This document shows positions 40,682-48,533 of a stretch of 64,000 nucleotides of DNA, one piece after another. The stretch lies in the NCBI RefSeq assembly GCF_029846175.1, contig NZ_JARWAC010000009.1, positions 124,001-188,000 of the forward strand. The letters are read 5' to 3'. Position 1 is the stretch's first letter, and each line of letters opens with the position of its first letter. The notes beneath the pieces were generated by a model. That model was given only the letters and a program-made list of their open reading frames with translations. It did no database searches and was not told the origin of the DNA. The translations under genes and the position numbers were made by a program. The stretch comes from Sphaerisporangium sp. TRM90804 (GTDB taxonomy: Bacteria > Actinomycetota > Actinomycetes > Streptosporangiales > Streptosporangiaceae).

Positions 40682-41239
40682 TCAGGAGGGCGCGGATCGG
40701 TCGGGCAGTCCTGTCGCCTGGCGCAGCCGGGTGAACTCCGCCGCCAGGGCGGCGGGCGGGAAGTGAGCGTTGCGGCCGCTGGGGTTGGGCAGTATCCATA
40801 CCCGGGCTCCGCCGATCGTGCCGGCCTGGGCTCCGAGGCGCGCCTGAGGCGCGCCGAACGCGGCGCGGTATCCGCTGACGCCGAGAAAGGCCGCCCATCG
40901 GGGAGAGAGGGTGCGCAGGCGCCGCGTCAGGTCGCGTCCCCCGTCGGCCAGTTCGCGCGGCGTGAGCTGGGCGGCCCGGGAGGTGGGCCGGCGCACGATG
41001 CTGGTGATGCCCAGTCCCAGGTCCAGCAGGTCTCGTTCCCGCTGTGGACGCAGGACGACCGGGGTGAAGCCGGAGGCGTGCAGGGCCGGCCAGAACCGGT
41101 TGCCAGGGGTCGCGAAGCTGTGACCGGCCGCGACGGAGAGCGGCGCGGGATTGATGCCGACGAAGACGACGGTCAGCTTCTCGGCGAGGACGTCCGCCAG
41201 CCCTTCGGCGGGGACGTCCGCCATCTCTTGGTCACTCAT
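40682..41239 (-). CDS. mug: G/U mismatch-specific DNA glycosylase
   Basis: 185 residues. Family 2 uracil-DNA glycosylase motifs: VVFVGINPAPLSVAAGHSFA (about 29-48, GINP motif 1 with the Asn that activates water), PGNRFWPALHASG, GITSIVRRPTSRAAQLT and the C-terminal NPSGRNAHFP (minor-groove wedge motif). Removes uracil or ethenocytosine from mismatched DNA. Stand-alone; divergent neighbours are unrelated. Confidence 0.92.
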   Translation of the reverse strand: MSDQEMADVPAEGLADVLAEKLTVVFVGINPAPLSVAAGHSFATPGNRFWPALHASGFTPVVLRPQRERDLLDLGLGITSIVRRPTSRAAQLTPRELADGGRDLTRRLRTLSPRWAAFLGVSGYRAAFGAPQARLGAQAGTIGGARVWILPNPSGRNAHFPPAALAAEFTRLRQATGLPDRSAPS

Positions 41240-41323
41240 GTTCTCAGCAGACCCCCGGCTCCGCGTGATCAGAACAGCGTCGCCTGTCGCGGCGGTTCCG
41301 GCTCACCGCGTCGGCGTGGGCCG

Positions 41324-42166
41324 TCACCGCGAGCGTGGCCCTTCTTCGGGGAAGTCCTCGCGGAGCAGCTCCAGGCCCATCGTGGTGGGAAGGGCGGCGA
41401 GCTCGCCTCCGGCGAGCTTGGCGGCGGCCGCGCGCAGGGCGCTCAGGCTGTGCAGGTAGGGAGCGACGCCCAGACTGATGCGGCGGGCGCCGGCCTGCTG
41501 GACGTCGCCGATGGTGAAGTCGCCGGACGACCATCCCATGAGCACGTTGACGGGCTTGGGCGCGACCGCCCTGACGACGGCGGCGACGGCTTCCAGGTCG
41601 GGCAGGTAGGGAGCGAAGAGCACATCGGCGCCGGCCTCGGCGAAGGCGGTCAGGCGGCGGATGGTGTCGTCGAGGTCGGGCCGGCCCTGGATGAAGTTGT
41701 CGGTGCGACCGGTCAGCACGATCTGTCCCCGAGCCGCCCTGGCGGCGTGGCGGACGCGCTCCACGGCCTCGTCGAAGTCGCGGATGGGATGGCCGGGGTC
41801 GGCGGAGGTGTCCTCGATGCCGATGCCGGACAGGCCCGCGGTGATGGCGGCCTTGACGGTCGCGGCGACGTCGTCGGGAGTGTCGCCGTAGCCGTCCTCG
41901 AAGTCGCCGTTGACGGGCAGCCCGCTCGTCCGGCCGAGCAGTCGCGCGTGCTCGATGTGCTCGTCGCGGCTGATCGCGTGGCGGCCGTCGAGACGTCCGA
42001 GGGTGGCGGCGAAAGCGGCCGAAGAGGTGGCGACTGCCTTGAAGCCCGCCTCGGCGAACACCGCGGCCGACAGCCCGTCGAAGGCGTTCGGCATGACGAA
42101 GACCTCGTTCTGCTCGTGCAGGGCGGCGAAGGCCTCGTAGCGCTCGCGCGAGATGTTGCCAGACAT
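41324..42166 (-). CDS. isocitrate lyase/PEP mutase superfamily enzyme
   Basis: 280 residues from the ATG at 42166, behind GAGAGGAC. The TIM-barrel features are FVMPNAFDGLSAAVFAEAGF, VNGDFEDGYGDTPDDVAATV, GIGIEDTSADPGH and VLTGRTDNFIQGRPDLDDTI. The KxCGH catalytic motif of true isocitrate and methylisocitrate lyases is missing, so it belongs to the broad PEP-mutase-like group (oxaloacetate hydrolase, phosphonopyruvate hydrolase and uncharacterised enzymes). Divergent from a TetR gene with palindromes between them. Confidence 0.88.
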   Translation of the reverse strand: MSGNISRERYEAFAALHEQNEVFVMPNAFDGLSAAVFAEAGFKAVATSSAAFAATLGRLDGRHAISRDEHIEHARLLGRTSGLPVNGDFEDGYGDTPDDVAATVKAAITAGLSGIGIEDTSADPGHPIRDFDEAVERVRHAARAARGQIVLTGRTDNFIQGRPDLDDTIRRLTAFAEAGADVLFAPYLPDLEAVAAVVRAVAPKPVNVLMGWSSGDFTIGDVQQAGARRISLGVAPYLHSLSALRAAAAKLAGGELAALPTTMGLELLREDFPEEGPRSR

Positions 42167-42284
42167 GGGTGTGTCCTCTCGACATGGACGGTGTCGTGCC
42201 GACCGTCTTCGTTTCCGCCCGACGATCCGCCGGTCAGTCTCGCTCAGCATTCACGCGGGTCAGGAGTGCGAACTTTCCGCACTC

Positions 42285-42334
42285 TGGGCTACACAGCCCA
42301 GTTAATCGGACACGGATTGGGCTGTCAAACCCAA
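42285..42334. promoter_or_regulatory. two palindromes in the PEP-mutase/TetR gap
   Basis: TGGGCT-ACAC-AGCCCA (42285-42300, perfect) and TTGGG-N8-CCCAA (42317-42334). They share the GGGCT / AGCCC word and flank an AT-richer GTTAATCGGACACGG. Likely sites of the adjacent TetR protein. Confidence 0.6.
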
Positions 42335-42354
42335 AACGGGGTAGGCTCTGTGCC

Positions 42355-42990
42355 ATGGGCGCTGAAAGGGCCGATGCGAAGTTCACGGCCAAGGGACTCG
42401 CGGCCAGGGCGCGCATCGTCGAGCACGCGGCCGAGCTGATCTACACCCATGGCGTGCACGGCACGAGCAACGATCTGCTGCGTAAGGCGTCGGGCGTGAG
42501 TGGATCCCAGCTCGCCCATTACTTTCCGGACAAGGAAAGCCTCGTGCTCGCGGTGATCGAGTGGCAGGCGGAGAGAATCCTCACCCTGCACACCGGGTCG
42601 AGCTTCGCGGGGTTCGACACCATCGACGCCCTGCGAGAGTGGGCCGCGTTCTACGTCTCCCATGAGCGTGTGTGTCAGGAGGGCTGCACGCTGGGGTCAC
42701 TCGCGGCCGAGATCGTCAAGGCCGATCTCGACGTCCGCGACCGGATCGCCCACGACTTCGACCGCTGGAAGGACGTCCTGCGTGCCGGTCTCGCTCGCAT
42801 GCGCGACCGTGGCCGGCTCCGCGGCGACGCCGACCCCGCGGAGCTGGCGAACCTGCTGCTGGCCGCCATGCAGGGCGGCATGCTGCTCGCTCAGATCGAA
42901 CGCGACGTCACCCCGCTGCGTGACGCCTTGAGCGCTGCCATCGATCACGTGCAGTCCTTCGAGGCGAAGCAGGCGTCGCCCCCTGCGTGA
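42355..42990 (+). CDS. TetR/AcrR family transcriptional regulator
   Basis: 211 residues from the ATG at 42355. HTH: ARIVEHAAELIYTHGVHGTS and LLRKASGVSGSQLAHYFPDK. The C-terminal domain (TLGSLAAEIVKADLDVRDRI, LANLLLAAMQGGMLLAQIER) fits the TetR_C group that controls stress and detoxification genes. Divergent from the PEP-mutase-like enzyme; two palindromes upstream indicate repression of both genes. Confidence 0.92.
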   Translation: MGAERADAKFTAKGLAARARIVEHAAELIYTHGVHGTSNDLLRKASGVSGSQLAHYFPDKESLVLAVIEWQAERILTLHTGSSFAGFDTIDALREWAAFYVSHERVCQEGCTLGSLAAEIVKADLDVRDRIAHDFDRWKDVLRAGLARMRDRGRLRGDADPAELANLLLAAMQGGMLLAQIERDVTPLRDALSAAIDHVQSFEAKQASPPA

Positions 42991-43084
42991 TCCGGGGTTG
43001 AGAAACCGGCGGGTCGCGACACCGCGCCTGCCCGATCCTGGGAGCCGATCGGATGTCGCAGCCCCTCCTCCGCGTTGAGCTCCA

Positions 43085-43215
43085 CAGCGACACTTTCCCA
43101 AGATCAGCTCACGCCGCTCATCGCACGCCTGGCGGGCAGCGGTGAGCTGCGACCGGCACGGCGACAGCCCGGGTGTCGCCCTCTCCGAGCGCGGACGCAC
43201 CGCCCCGCATCTGAC
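43085..43215 (+). pseudogene. probable MarR-family remnant
   Basis: TLSQDQLTPLIARLAGSGEL in one frame and RHGDSPGVALSERGRTA in another follow the recognition helix and wing order of MarR proteins. Short, frameshifted, without start. Weak evidence. Confidence 0.35.
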
Positions 43216-43227
43216 GAGCTGGGCGCC

Positions 43228-43422
43228 TCACTGGTCGTCGAGGAAGAGTTCCTCGATCGTCAGGTCGAACAGCTTGGCGAGACGGAAGGCGACCGGGAGG
43301 CTCGGGTCGAACTTGTCCGTCTCGATCGCGTTGATCGTCTGCCTGGACACGCCGACGCGCTGAGCCAGGTCGGCCTGCGTCCAGGCGCGTTCGGCCCGGA
43401 GGTCCCTGATGCGGTTCTTCAT
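43228..43422 (-). CDS. small XRE-type (YozG-like) transcriptional regulator
   Basis: 64 residues from the ATG at 43422: MKNRIRDLRAERAWTQADLA, QRVGVSRQTINAIETDKFDP, with the typical ending LFDLTIEELFLDD. These minimal HTH proteins usually sit with a small membrane protein, as here (4-bp overlap with the gene at 43419). Presumably represses the shared promoter at 43862-43918. Confidence 0.92.
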   Translation of the reverse strand: MKNRIRDLRAERAWTQADLAQRVGVSRQTINAIETDKFDPSLPVAFRLAKLFDLTIEELFLDDQ

Positions 43423-43838
43423 CGGTATCGGATCTTGCCGACGAGGACGGCGAACATGTAGATGACCCCCATGAACACGGGGAGGACCGCTATGTCGACG
43501 TCGTAGGCGACGAGGCCGGCGGCGTCCCCGACGACGTAGGCGAATCCGGCGACCCATCCCGCTCCGAGGGCGACCGCCAGCGCGTCCTGAATGATCTTCC
43601 GTTCCAACTCATCCTGTCCACGGAGAAAGCGCGCGAAGGCGACGATCCATCCGATGCCAACGACAAGATTGGCGGCGACCGCGACCCAGCTCGCCACCGT
43701 TTGCCGCGAATCCCACAGGTGGCCGGGACCGAACCTGGCCAACGCGAGGGTCGCCACCCAGGCGAGGGTCCAGAGGGCGAGTAGGACGGTGGTCCTGATC
43801 GATTCCCGATAGGCCCCGGTCACGTCGTGTGCCTGCAT
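43419..43838 (-). CDS. small four-helix membrane protein paired with the XRE regulator
   Basis: 139 residues with four membrane segments (TTVLLALWTLAWVATLALAR; SWVAVAANLVVGIGWIVAF; DALAVALGAGWVAGFAYVVG; IAVLPVFMGVIYMFAVLVG) and a cytoplasmic loop RFLRGQDELERKIIQDA. The DELERKIQ-like loop is recurrent in proteins paired with YozG-type regulators. Function unknown. First gene of a two-gene unit under a strong promoter. Confidence 0.85.
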   Translation of the reverse strand: MQAHDVTGAYRESIRTTVLLALWTLAWVATLALARFGPGHLWDSRQTVASWVAVAANLVVGIGWIVAFARFLRGQDELERKIIQDALAVALGAGWVAGFAYVVGDAAGLVAYDVDIAVLPVFMGVIYMFAVLVGKIRYR

Positions 43839-43861
43839 GGGCTTCCCTTTCTGGGGGAGAA

Positions 43862-43918
43862 GTCAAGTACACTTGACACACTAGGGTGCGCGCCTCGCCA
43901 TGTCAAGCACACTTGACA
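43862..43918 (-). promoter_or_regulatory. consensus promoter with two matching operators
   Basis: On the minus strand TTGACA (43906-43901), 17 bases, then TAGTGT (43883-43878). Operators GTCAAGT-AC-ACTTGAC (43862-43877) and TGTCAAG-N4-CTTGACA (43901-43918) share the half-site TGTCAAG and lie 40 bp centre to centre; one covers the -35, the other lies just after the -10. Classical repression layout for the XRE protein. Confidence 0.8.
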
Positions 43919-44106
43919 CCGGCCGGATCGACGCAGGTCCCGGGGGCGCGGCACCGCTGTGGGTTCACCGGCGGAGCAGGCGGGGTCCGGCGTCGGGCCC
44001 GGCCGAGGACGCAGAACGCGTCGCCCTCAGGGCCGGCCGGAACCCGCCGCCGACCCTGGTGAGCCGGCGGTCGAGACCGCCGAGTCGGACGGACGGCCGA
44101 AGCAGA

Positions 44107-44793
44107 TCACGACCGCCGCTCGCCTGCGGTGCCGCCGGGCGAGATCAGGCCGGTCTCGTAGGCGACCACCACGGCCTGGACTCGGTCGCGCAGGCCGAGC
44201 TTGGACAGGATGCGCGCGACGTGGGTCTTCACCGTGGCGACGCTGAGGGTCAGCCGGTCGGCGAGTTCGGCGTTGCTCAGTCCGGTGGCGAGCAGGCGCA
44301 GCACGTCCAGTTCCCGGGGCGTGAGCTGGGACAGGTCGCGGTGGAGGGCGGGCTTGGCGTCGTCGCGGCGGGCGAAGCGTTCGACCAGGCGGCGGGTGAT
44401 GGTTGGGGCGAGCAGGGCGTCGCCGGAGCGCACCAGGCGTACCGCGGCCACCAGGTGTTCGGGGGTGACGTCCTTGAGCAGGAACCCGCTCGCGCCCGCG
44501 GCGAGCGCGGCGTAGACGTAGTGGTCGAGGTCGTAGGTGGTCAGGATCAGTACGCGGGTCTCCTCGGCGCCGCCCGCGAGGATCCTCCGGGTGGCTTCGA
44601 GGCCGTCCATCCGCGGCATCCGGATGTCCATGAGCACGACGTCGGGCCTGGTACGGCGCACCGCGTCGACGGCTTCGCCCCCGTCGGCGGCCTCGGCCGC
44701 CACCTCGATGCCGTCGGCGGCGAGGATCATGCGAAAGCCCGTGCGTACCAGCGCCTGGTCGTCGGCGATGACGGCGCGCAACCGCTCGGTCAT
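44107..44793 (-). CDS. NarL/LuxR-type response regulator
   Basis: 228 residues from the ATG at 44793, with GGAGG six bases upstream; coupled to the kinase by ATGA. Receiver domain: acidic pair in AVIADDQALVRTGF, phosphoacceptor Asp in VVLMDIRMPRMDGLEA (about 54) and Lys in GFLLKDVTPEHL. The LuxR HTH is at about 160-225: LTPRELDVLRLLATGLSNAE, VATVKTHVARILSKLGLRDR. It is the DNA-binding partner of the kinase; the divergent ABC/peptidase operon is the natural first target to test. Confidence 0.93.
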   Translation of the reverse strand: MTERLRAVIADDQALVRTGFRMILAADGIEVAAEAADGGEAVDAVRRTRPDVVLMDIRMPRMDGLEATRRILAGGAEETRVLILTTYDLDHYVYAALAAGASGFLLKDVTPEHLVAAVRLVRSGDALLAPTITRRLVERFARRDDAKPALHRDLSQLTPRELDVLRLLATGLSNAELADRLTLSVATVKTHVARILSKLGLRDRVQAVVVAYETGLISPGGTAGERRS

Positions 44794-46334
44794 GCGGACC
44801 TCCACGGGACGCCGGCCCTGATCCGGAAGCCGCCCTCGGCCGTCCGTCCGGCCTCCAGGGTCCCGCCGTAGACGGCGAGCCGCTCGCGCAACCCGATCAG
44901 TCCCCTGCCGTCGCCGGCCCGCTGTCCGGTGCTCCGCGCTCCGCCGGTGTCGACGACCTCGATCTCCAGCCGGTCGCCGTCATGACCGATCGTCACGGAC
45001 GCGGCGGCCCCGGCCGCGTGCTTGATCGTGTTGGTGAGGGCCTCCTGCACGACGCGGTAGACGGCGAGGTCGATCCCGGGAGGCAGCGGCCCGGGCGGCG
45101 ACACCTCCACGCTCACCGGCACGCCGGCGGCGCGGACCCGTTCCACCAGGGCTTCGAGCTGGTCGAGCCCGGGTTGGGGTTCGAGCCCGTCGGATGGCCC
45201 GTCGAGGCGCTCGCCGCCCGGACCGGCGAGCAGGCCCATGACATGGCGCAGTTCGGCCATGGCGGCCCGGCCGCCGGACTCGATCGCGAGCAGAGCCTGC
45301 TTCGACTGGTCCGGCTCCACGTCCATGACCTTGCGGGCCGCGCCGGCCTGGATCACCATCACGCTGACATTGTGGGTCACCACATCGTGCAGCTCGGCCG
45401 CGATCCGGGAGCGCTCCTCCGCGACGGCCCTGCGCATGGCGTCCGCCTGCGCCTGCTGCAGCTCGGCGAGCCGATGCCGGCTGGCTCCGAGCTGTCGCCG
45501 CCAGAAACGGACGAAGCTCCCGAAGACGCCGACGCTCAGCAGGACGACGAACGGCCCCATCCAGTTCGGCAGCCCGGGCGCGACGTCCCGGAACGCGCCG
45601 CCGGCGAGTCCGGCCGCGAGCACGAGGCCGCCCATCGCCAGGAATCGGTTGCGGCTGTAGGCGGCGACGCCGTACGCGGCGACGGCGCAGGTCAGCACGG
45701 TGATCCAGGTGGCGCCCGCGTGGGTGGCCAACGCCGCGCCCAGCACCACCCAGAAGGTGATGAGCGGGTAGCGGCGCCGCGCCGCCAGCGGCAACGCCGT
45801 CAGCGCCACGAGGAACACGGGCGGATCCTCGGACTGAGGCTGGACTGGCGCGTCGCCGGACGGGTCGTCGGCGGGTGCGGACGGGGTGCTGGACGGAACG
45901 CCGGGAGATGGCGGGCCGGCCGGGGGATCCGGCGTCGACGAGAGATCCGGCGTATCCGGCATGTCCGGGGAATCTGGGAGGTCGGGCATATCTGGCATAT
46001 CCGGGTGATCCGGCATGGAGGGGAGATCGGGCAGGTCCGGAGCGGGCGGCGAGGGGGCGGGGCGAAGCCGCAGGTACTCGATCACCTCGGGCTGGTCCGC
46101 GATGGGGCCGATCACCGGATATCTCGCCGAGACGGTCACCGCGACGACCGTCAGGACGAGCGCGGCCACCACGTCGGCGACGAGTGCTCCGCGAGACGTC
46201 CTCGGGGTCACGTCGTCACTCGGCTCCGGCGTGTCCCGGTCGCCGCGCCGGTCCGGGTGGTCCTCGCCCAGCCGGCTGCCCAGGTCGAGTACGCGCCGCC
46301 ACCACGCCGGCCGTTGACCGATCTTCACCGGCAC
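44790..46334 (-). CDS. NarL-type sensor histidine kinase with Pro-Asp-X repeat loop
   Basis: About 514 residues if the GTG at 46334 is used; the start is uncertain (46364 and 46403 are also open, no good ribosome site). One membrane segment (ALVADVVAALVLTVVAVTVS) is followed by a loop of eleven tandem Pro-Asp-X-like triplets (PDLPDLPSMPDHPDMPDMPD and onward) and a Pro/Ser linker, then four or more membrane segments. HisKA_3: SRIAAELHDVVTHNVSVMVI with the phospho-His; HATPase: EALTNTIKHAAG and GRGLIGLRERLAVYGG. The repeat loop, probably outside, is unusual for the family. Confidence 0.9.
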   Translation of the reverse strand: MPVKIGQRPAWWRRVLDLGSRLGEDHPDRRGDRDTPEPSDDVTPRTSRGALVADVVAALVLTVVAVTVSARYPVIGPIADQPEVIEYLRLRPAPSPPAPDLPDLPSMPDHPDMPDMPDLPDSPDMPDTPDLSSTPDPPAGPPSPGVPSSTPSAPADDPSGDAPVQPQSEDPPVFLVALTALPLAARRRYPLITFWVVLGAALATHAGATWITVLTCAVAAYGVAAYSRNRFLAMGGLVLAAGLAGGAFRDVAPGLPNWMGPFVVLLSVGVFGSFVRFWRRQLGASRHRLAELQQAQADAMRRAVAEERSRIAAELHDVVTHNVSVMVIQAGAARKVMDVEPDQSKQALLAIESGGRAAMAELRHVMGLLAGPGGERLDGPSDGLEPQPGLDQLEALVERVRAAGVPVSVEVSPPGPLPPGIDLAVYRVVQEALTNTIKHAAGAAASVTIGHDGDRLEIEVVDTGGARSTGQRAGDGRGLIGLRERLAVYGGTLEAGRTAEGGFRIRAGVPWRSA

Positions 46335-46593
46335 ATTGTCACGCCATGCCCGTCCCTGCCGCATCGGCCGCTGTGACGGCGCGCATGGTCCGCGGGAGTA
46401 CACCGCAGGGATGACCCGGTGACACCTCGTTCCCGGGAGGTACGCGATCTCGGTACGGCGGCCGACGCGCGCCGGCGAGGGCAGCTCATAGTTTCGTTCC
46501 CGCCATCACGGCGCTCCGGAGCCGCGACCTCCCCGAAAGCGTCGCGGCGCTGTTCATGACCACCCTTCGGACCATCTCTCAGGAGGACACGGC

Positions 46594-47484
46594 GTGGCTT
46601 CTGTCCTGCAGGCCCAGGCACTGGGCAAGAGGTACGGCAAGCGCTGGGCGCTGCGCGAGTGCACCGTCGACATCCCGGCAGGCCACGTCGTCGGCCTGGT
46701 GGGCCCGAACGGGGCCGGCAAGACCACGTTGCTGAAGCTGGCCGGCGGCCAGCTCCAACCGACGACGGGTGAGGTCACCGTGCTCGGCGGGCGGCCCGGG
46801 GGCACGCCCGCCCAGCTGGCCAAGGTCGGGTTCGTCGCCCAGGACACCCCCCTCTACGCGGGACTGTCCGTCGCCGAGCACCTGCGCCTGGGCGCACGGC
46901 TCAACCCCCGCTGGGACGCCGCCATGGCGCGAGAACGCGTCGGACGGCTCGGCCTCGCCCCCGCGCACCGGGCGGGCAGGATGTCGGGCGGCCAGCGCGC
47001 CCAGCTCGCCCTCACCCTGGGCCTGGCCAAGCGGCCCGAGCTGCTGATCCTGGACGAGCCCGTGGCCTCGCTGGACCCGCTGGCCCGCCGCGAGTTCATG
47101 CAGGGGCTGACGGAGGCCACCGCCGGGCACGCGCTGAGCGTGGTGCTCTCCTCCCACCTGGTATCCGACCTGGAACGGGTCTGCGACTTCCTGATCGTGC
47201 TCGTCGACTCCCGCGTCCGGATGGCCGGGGACGTCGACCGGTTGCTGACCACCCACCACCGGCTGACCGGCCCGCGCCGCGACCCCGGCCGGCTCCCCGC
47301 CGGCCAGCACGTGGTCTCCGCGAGCCACACCGACCGGCAGAGCACGTACGTGGTCCGCACCGACGCCCCGATCCGCGATCCCGCCTGGACGGTCACCCGG
47401 GTCGGCCTGGAGGACCTCGTCCTGGCCTACATGGACAGGCGGACCGCGGACGACCGGCGAGCCCCCCTGGAGGTGTGGCGATGA
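46594..47484 (+). CDS. ABC transporter ATP-binding protein
   Basis: 296 residues from GTG 46594, behind CAGGAGGACACG. Walker A GPNGAGKTTLL (about 40-50), Q-loop VGFVAQDTPLYAGLS, signature MSGGQRAQLALTLGLA, Walker B LLILDEPVASLDPLARREFM, and His in LSSHLVSDLERV. This YxlF/CcmA-like type pairs with ABC-2 permeases in actinomycetes. Overlaps the permease by ATGA. First gene of a four-gene operon divergent from the two-component system. Confidence 0.92.
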   Translation: MASVLQAQALGKRYGKRWALRECTVDIPAGHVVGLVGPNGAGKTTLLKLAGGQLQPTTGEVTVLGGRPGGTPAQLAKVGFVAQDTPLYAGLSVAEHLRLGARLNPRWDAAMARERVGRLGLAPAHRAGRMSGGQRAQLALTLGLAKRPELLILDEPVASLDPLARREFMQGLTEATAGHALSVVLSSHLVSDLERVCDFLIVLVDSRVRMAGDVDRLLTTHHRLTGPRRDPGRLPAGQHVVSASHTDRQSTYVVRTDAPIRDPAWTVTRVGLEDLVLAYMDRRTADDRRAPLEVWR

Positions 47485-48533
47485 TCTGGCTGACCTGGCG
47501 CCAGTTCCGCGGCTCGGCCGCGATGATGGCCGCCGTCCTCGTCGTTCTCGCCGTCGTACTGGCCCTGACCGGCCCGGACCTCGCCTCCCGCTACTCTGCC
47601 GGGATCGCGGGCTGCACCCCGGACGGCACCTGTGAGCGGTTCTTCGACCGCTTCTTCGCCGGACACGAGCTGATCTTCGTGGCCGTCAGCTTCGTCGTGC
47701 TGGCCCTGCCCGCTCTGGCCGGGCTCTTCTGGGGGGCACCGCTGGTCACCCGCGAGCTGGAGGCGAGCACGCACCTGCTGGTGTGGAACCAGAGCGTCAC
47801 CCGGCGCCGGTGGCTGGCGGTCAAGCTCGGCCTCACCGGCCTGACCGCCATGGCCGCCGCCTGCCTGTGCGGCCTCGCGGTGACCTGGTGGTCCGATCCC
47901 CTGGACAAGTCGGCCGTTCCAGATCTCGCGCTGATGGCCCCGCTGGTGTTCGGCGCGCGTGGCGTCGTCCCGATGGGATACGCGGCTTTCGCCGTGGTCC
48001 TGGGGGTGACCGTGGGCATGCTGGTGCGCCGCACGTTGCCCGCCATGGCCCTCACCCTGGCCCTGTTCGCCGCGGTCCAGTTCGCCATGCCGTTGCTGGT
48101 CCGCCCCCACCTGATGCCGCCGGTCGGCGCGACCTTCGCGGTCAGCCAGGTGAACATGGGCGGCATCCACGTGGCGGAAGAGGGCGGGCCTGTGCGGATC
48201 TCCACGAAAGCGGCGGTTCCCGGCCACGCGGGCGCCTGGGTCATGTCCAGCGACCTCGTCGATCCGTCCGGGCGGAGGATCGCCGGCAGCGGCGAGGAAG
48301 CGCCCGTCCCCGTCTCGATGACGTCGGGCCCCTGCGCGCCGCAGAGGTTGGGGCCAGACGGCCTGGACGCCTGCTGGGTGGAGATCAACCGGCTCGGTTA
48401 CCGGCAGCAGGCGACCTACCATCCGCTCGACCGCTTCTGGCCCTTCCAGTGGATCGAGACCGGGATCTACGCCCTGCTCACCGCCGGCCTCACCTGGTTC
48501 AGCTTCTGGTGGATCCGAAGGCGCCTGTCATGA
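47481..48533 (+). CDS. ABC transporter permease
   Basis: 350 residues from the ATG at 47481 (GGAGG about eight bases before; GTG 47475 is an alternative). Starts MIWLTWRQFRGSAAMMAAVL, as typical for actinobacterial ABC permeases of the RskA/ABC-2 group, with about six membrane segments and an extracytoplasmic domain of about 110 residues before the last one (MGGIHVAEEGGPVRI ... CWVEINRLGYRQQATYHPLD). Ends WFSFWWIRRRLS. Partner of the upstream ATPase; its stop overlaps the S41 peptidase start. Substrate unknown. Confidence 0.88.
   Translation: MIWLTWRQFRGSAAMMAAVLVVLAVVLALTGPDLASRYSAGIAGCTPDGTCERFFDRFFAGHELIFVAVSFVVLALPALAGLFWGAPLVTRELEASTHLLVWNQSVTRRRWLAVKLGLTGLTAMAAACLCGLAVTWWSDPLDKSAVPDLALMAPLVFGARGVVPMGYAAFAVVLGVTVGMLVRRTLPAMALTLALFAAVQFAMPLLVRPHLMPPVGATFAVSQVNMGGIHVAEEGGPVRISTKAAVPGHAGAWVMSSDLVDPSGRRIAGSGEEAPVPVSMTSGPCAPQRLGPDGLDACWVEINRLGYRQQATYHPLDRFWPFQWIETGIYALLTAGLTWFSFWWIRRRLS

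Noticed and set aside
40387-40734. 115-codon plus-strand frame
   Set aside because: Part looks protein-like (LPLAEVWTIVDRLANG) but it lacks a start, overlaps mug and has no recognisable homology.
41324-42166. True isocitrate or methylisocitrate lyase
   Set aside because: The KxCGH catalytic motif is missing; only superfamily membership is supported.
45900-46060. Tandem TCCGGCAT-like repeats as a possible CRISPR or VNTR outside genes
   Set aside because: They are in frame inside the histidine kinase and encode Pro-Asp-X triplets; reported as a protein repeat instead.
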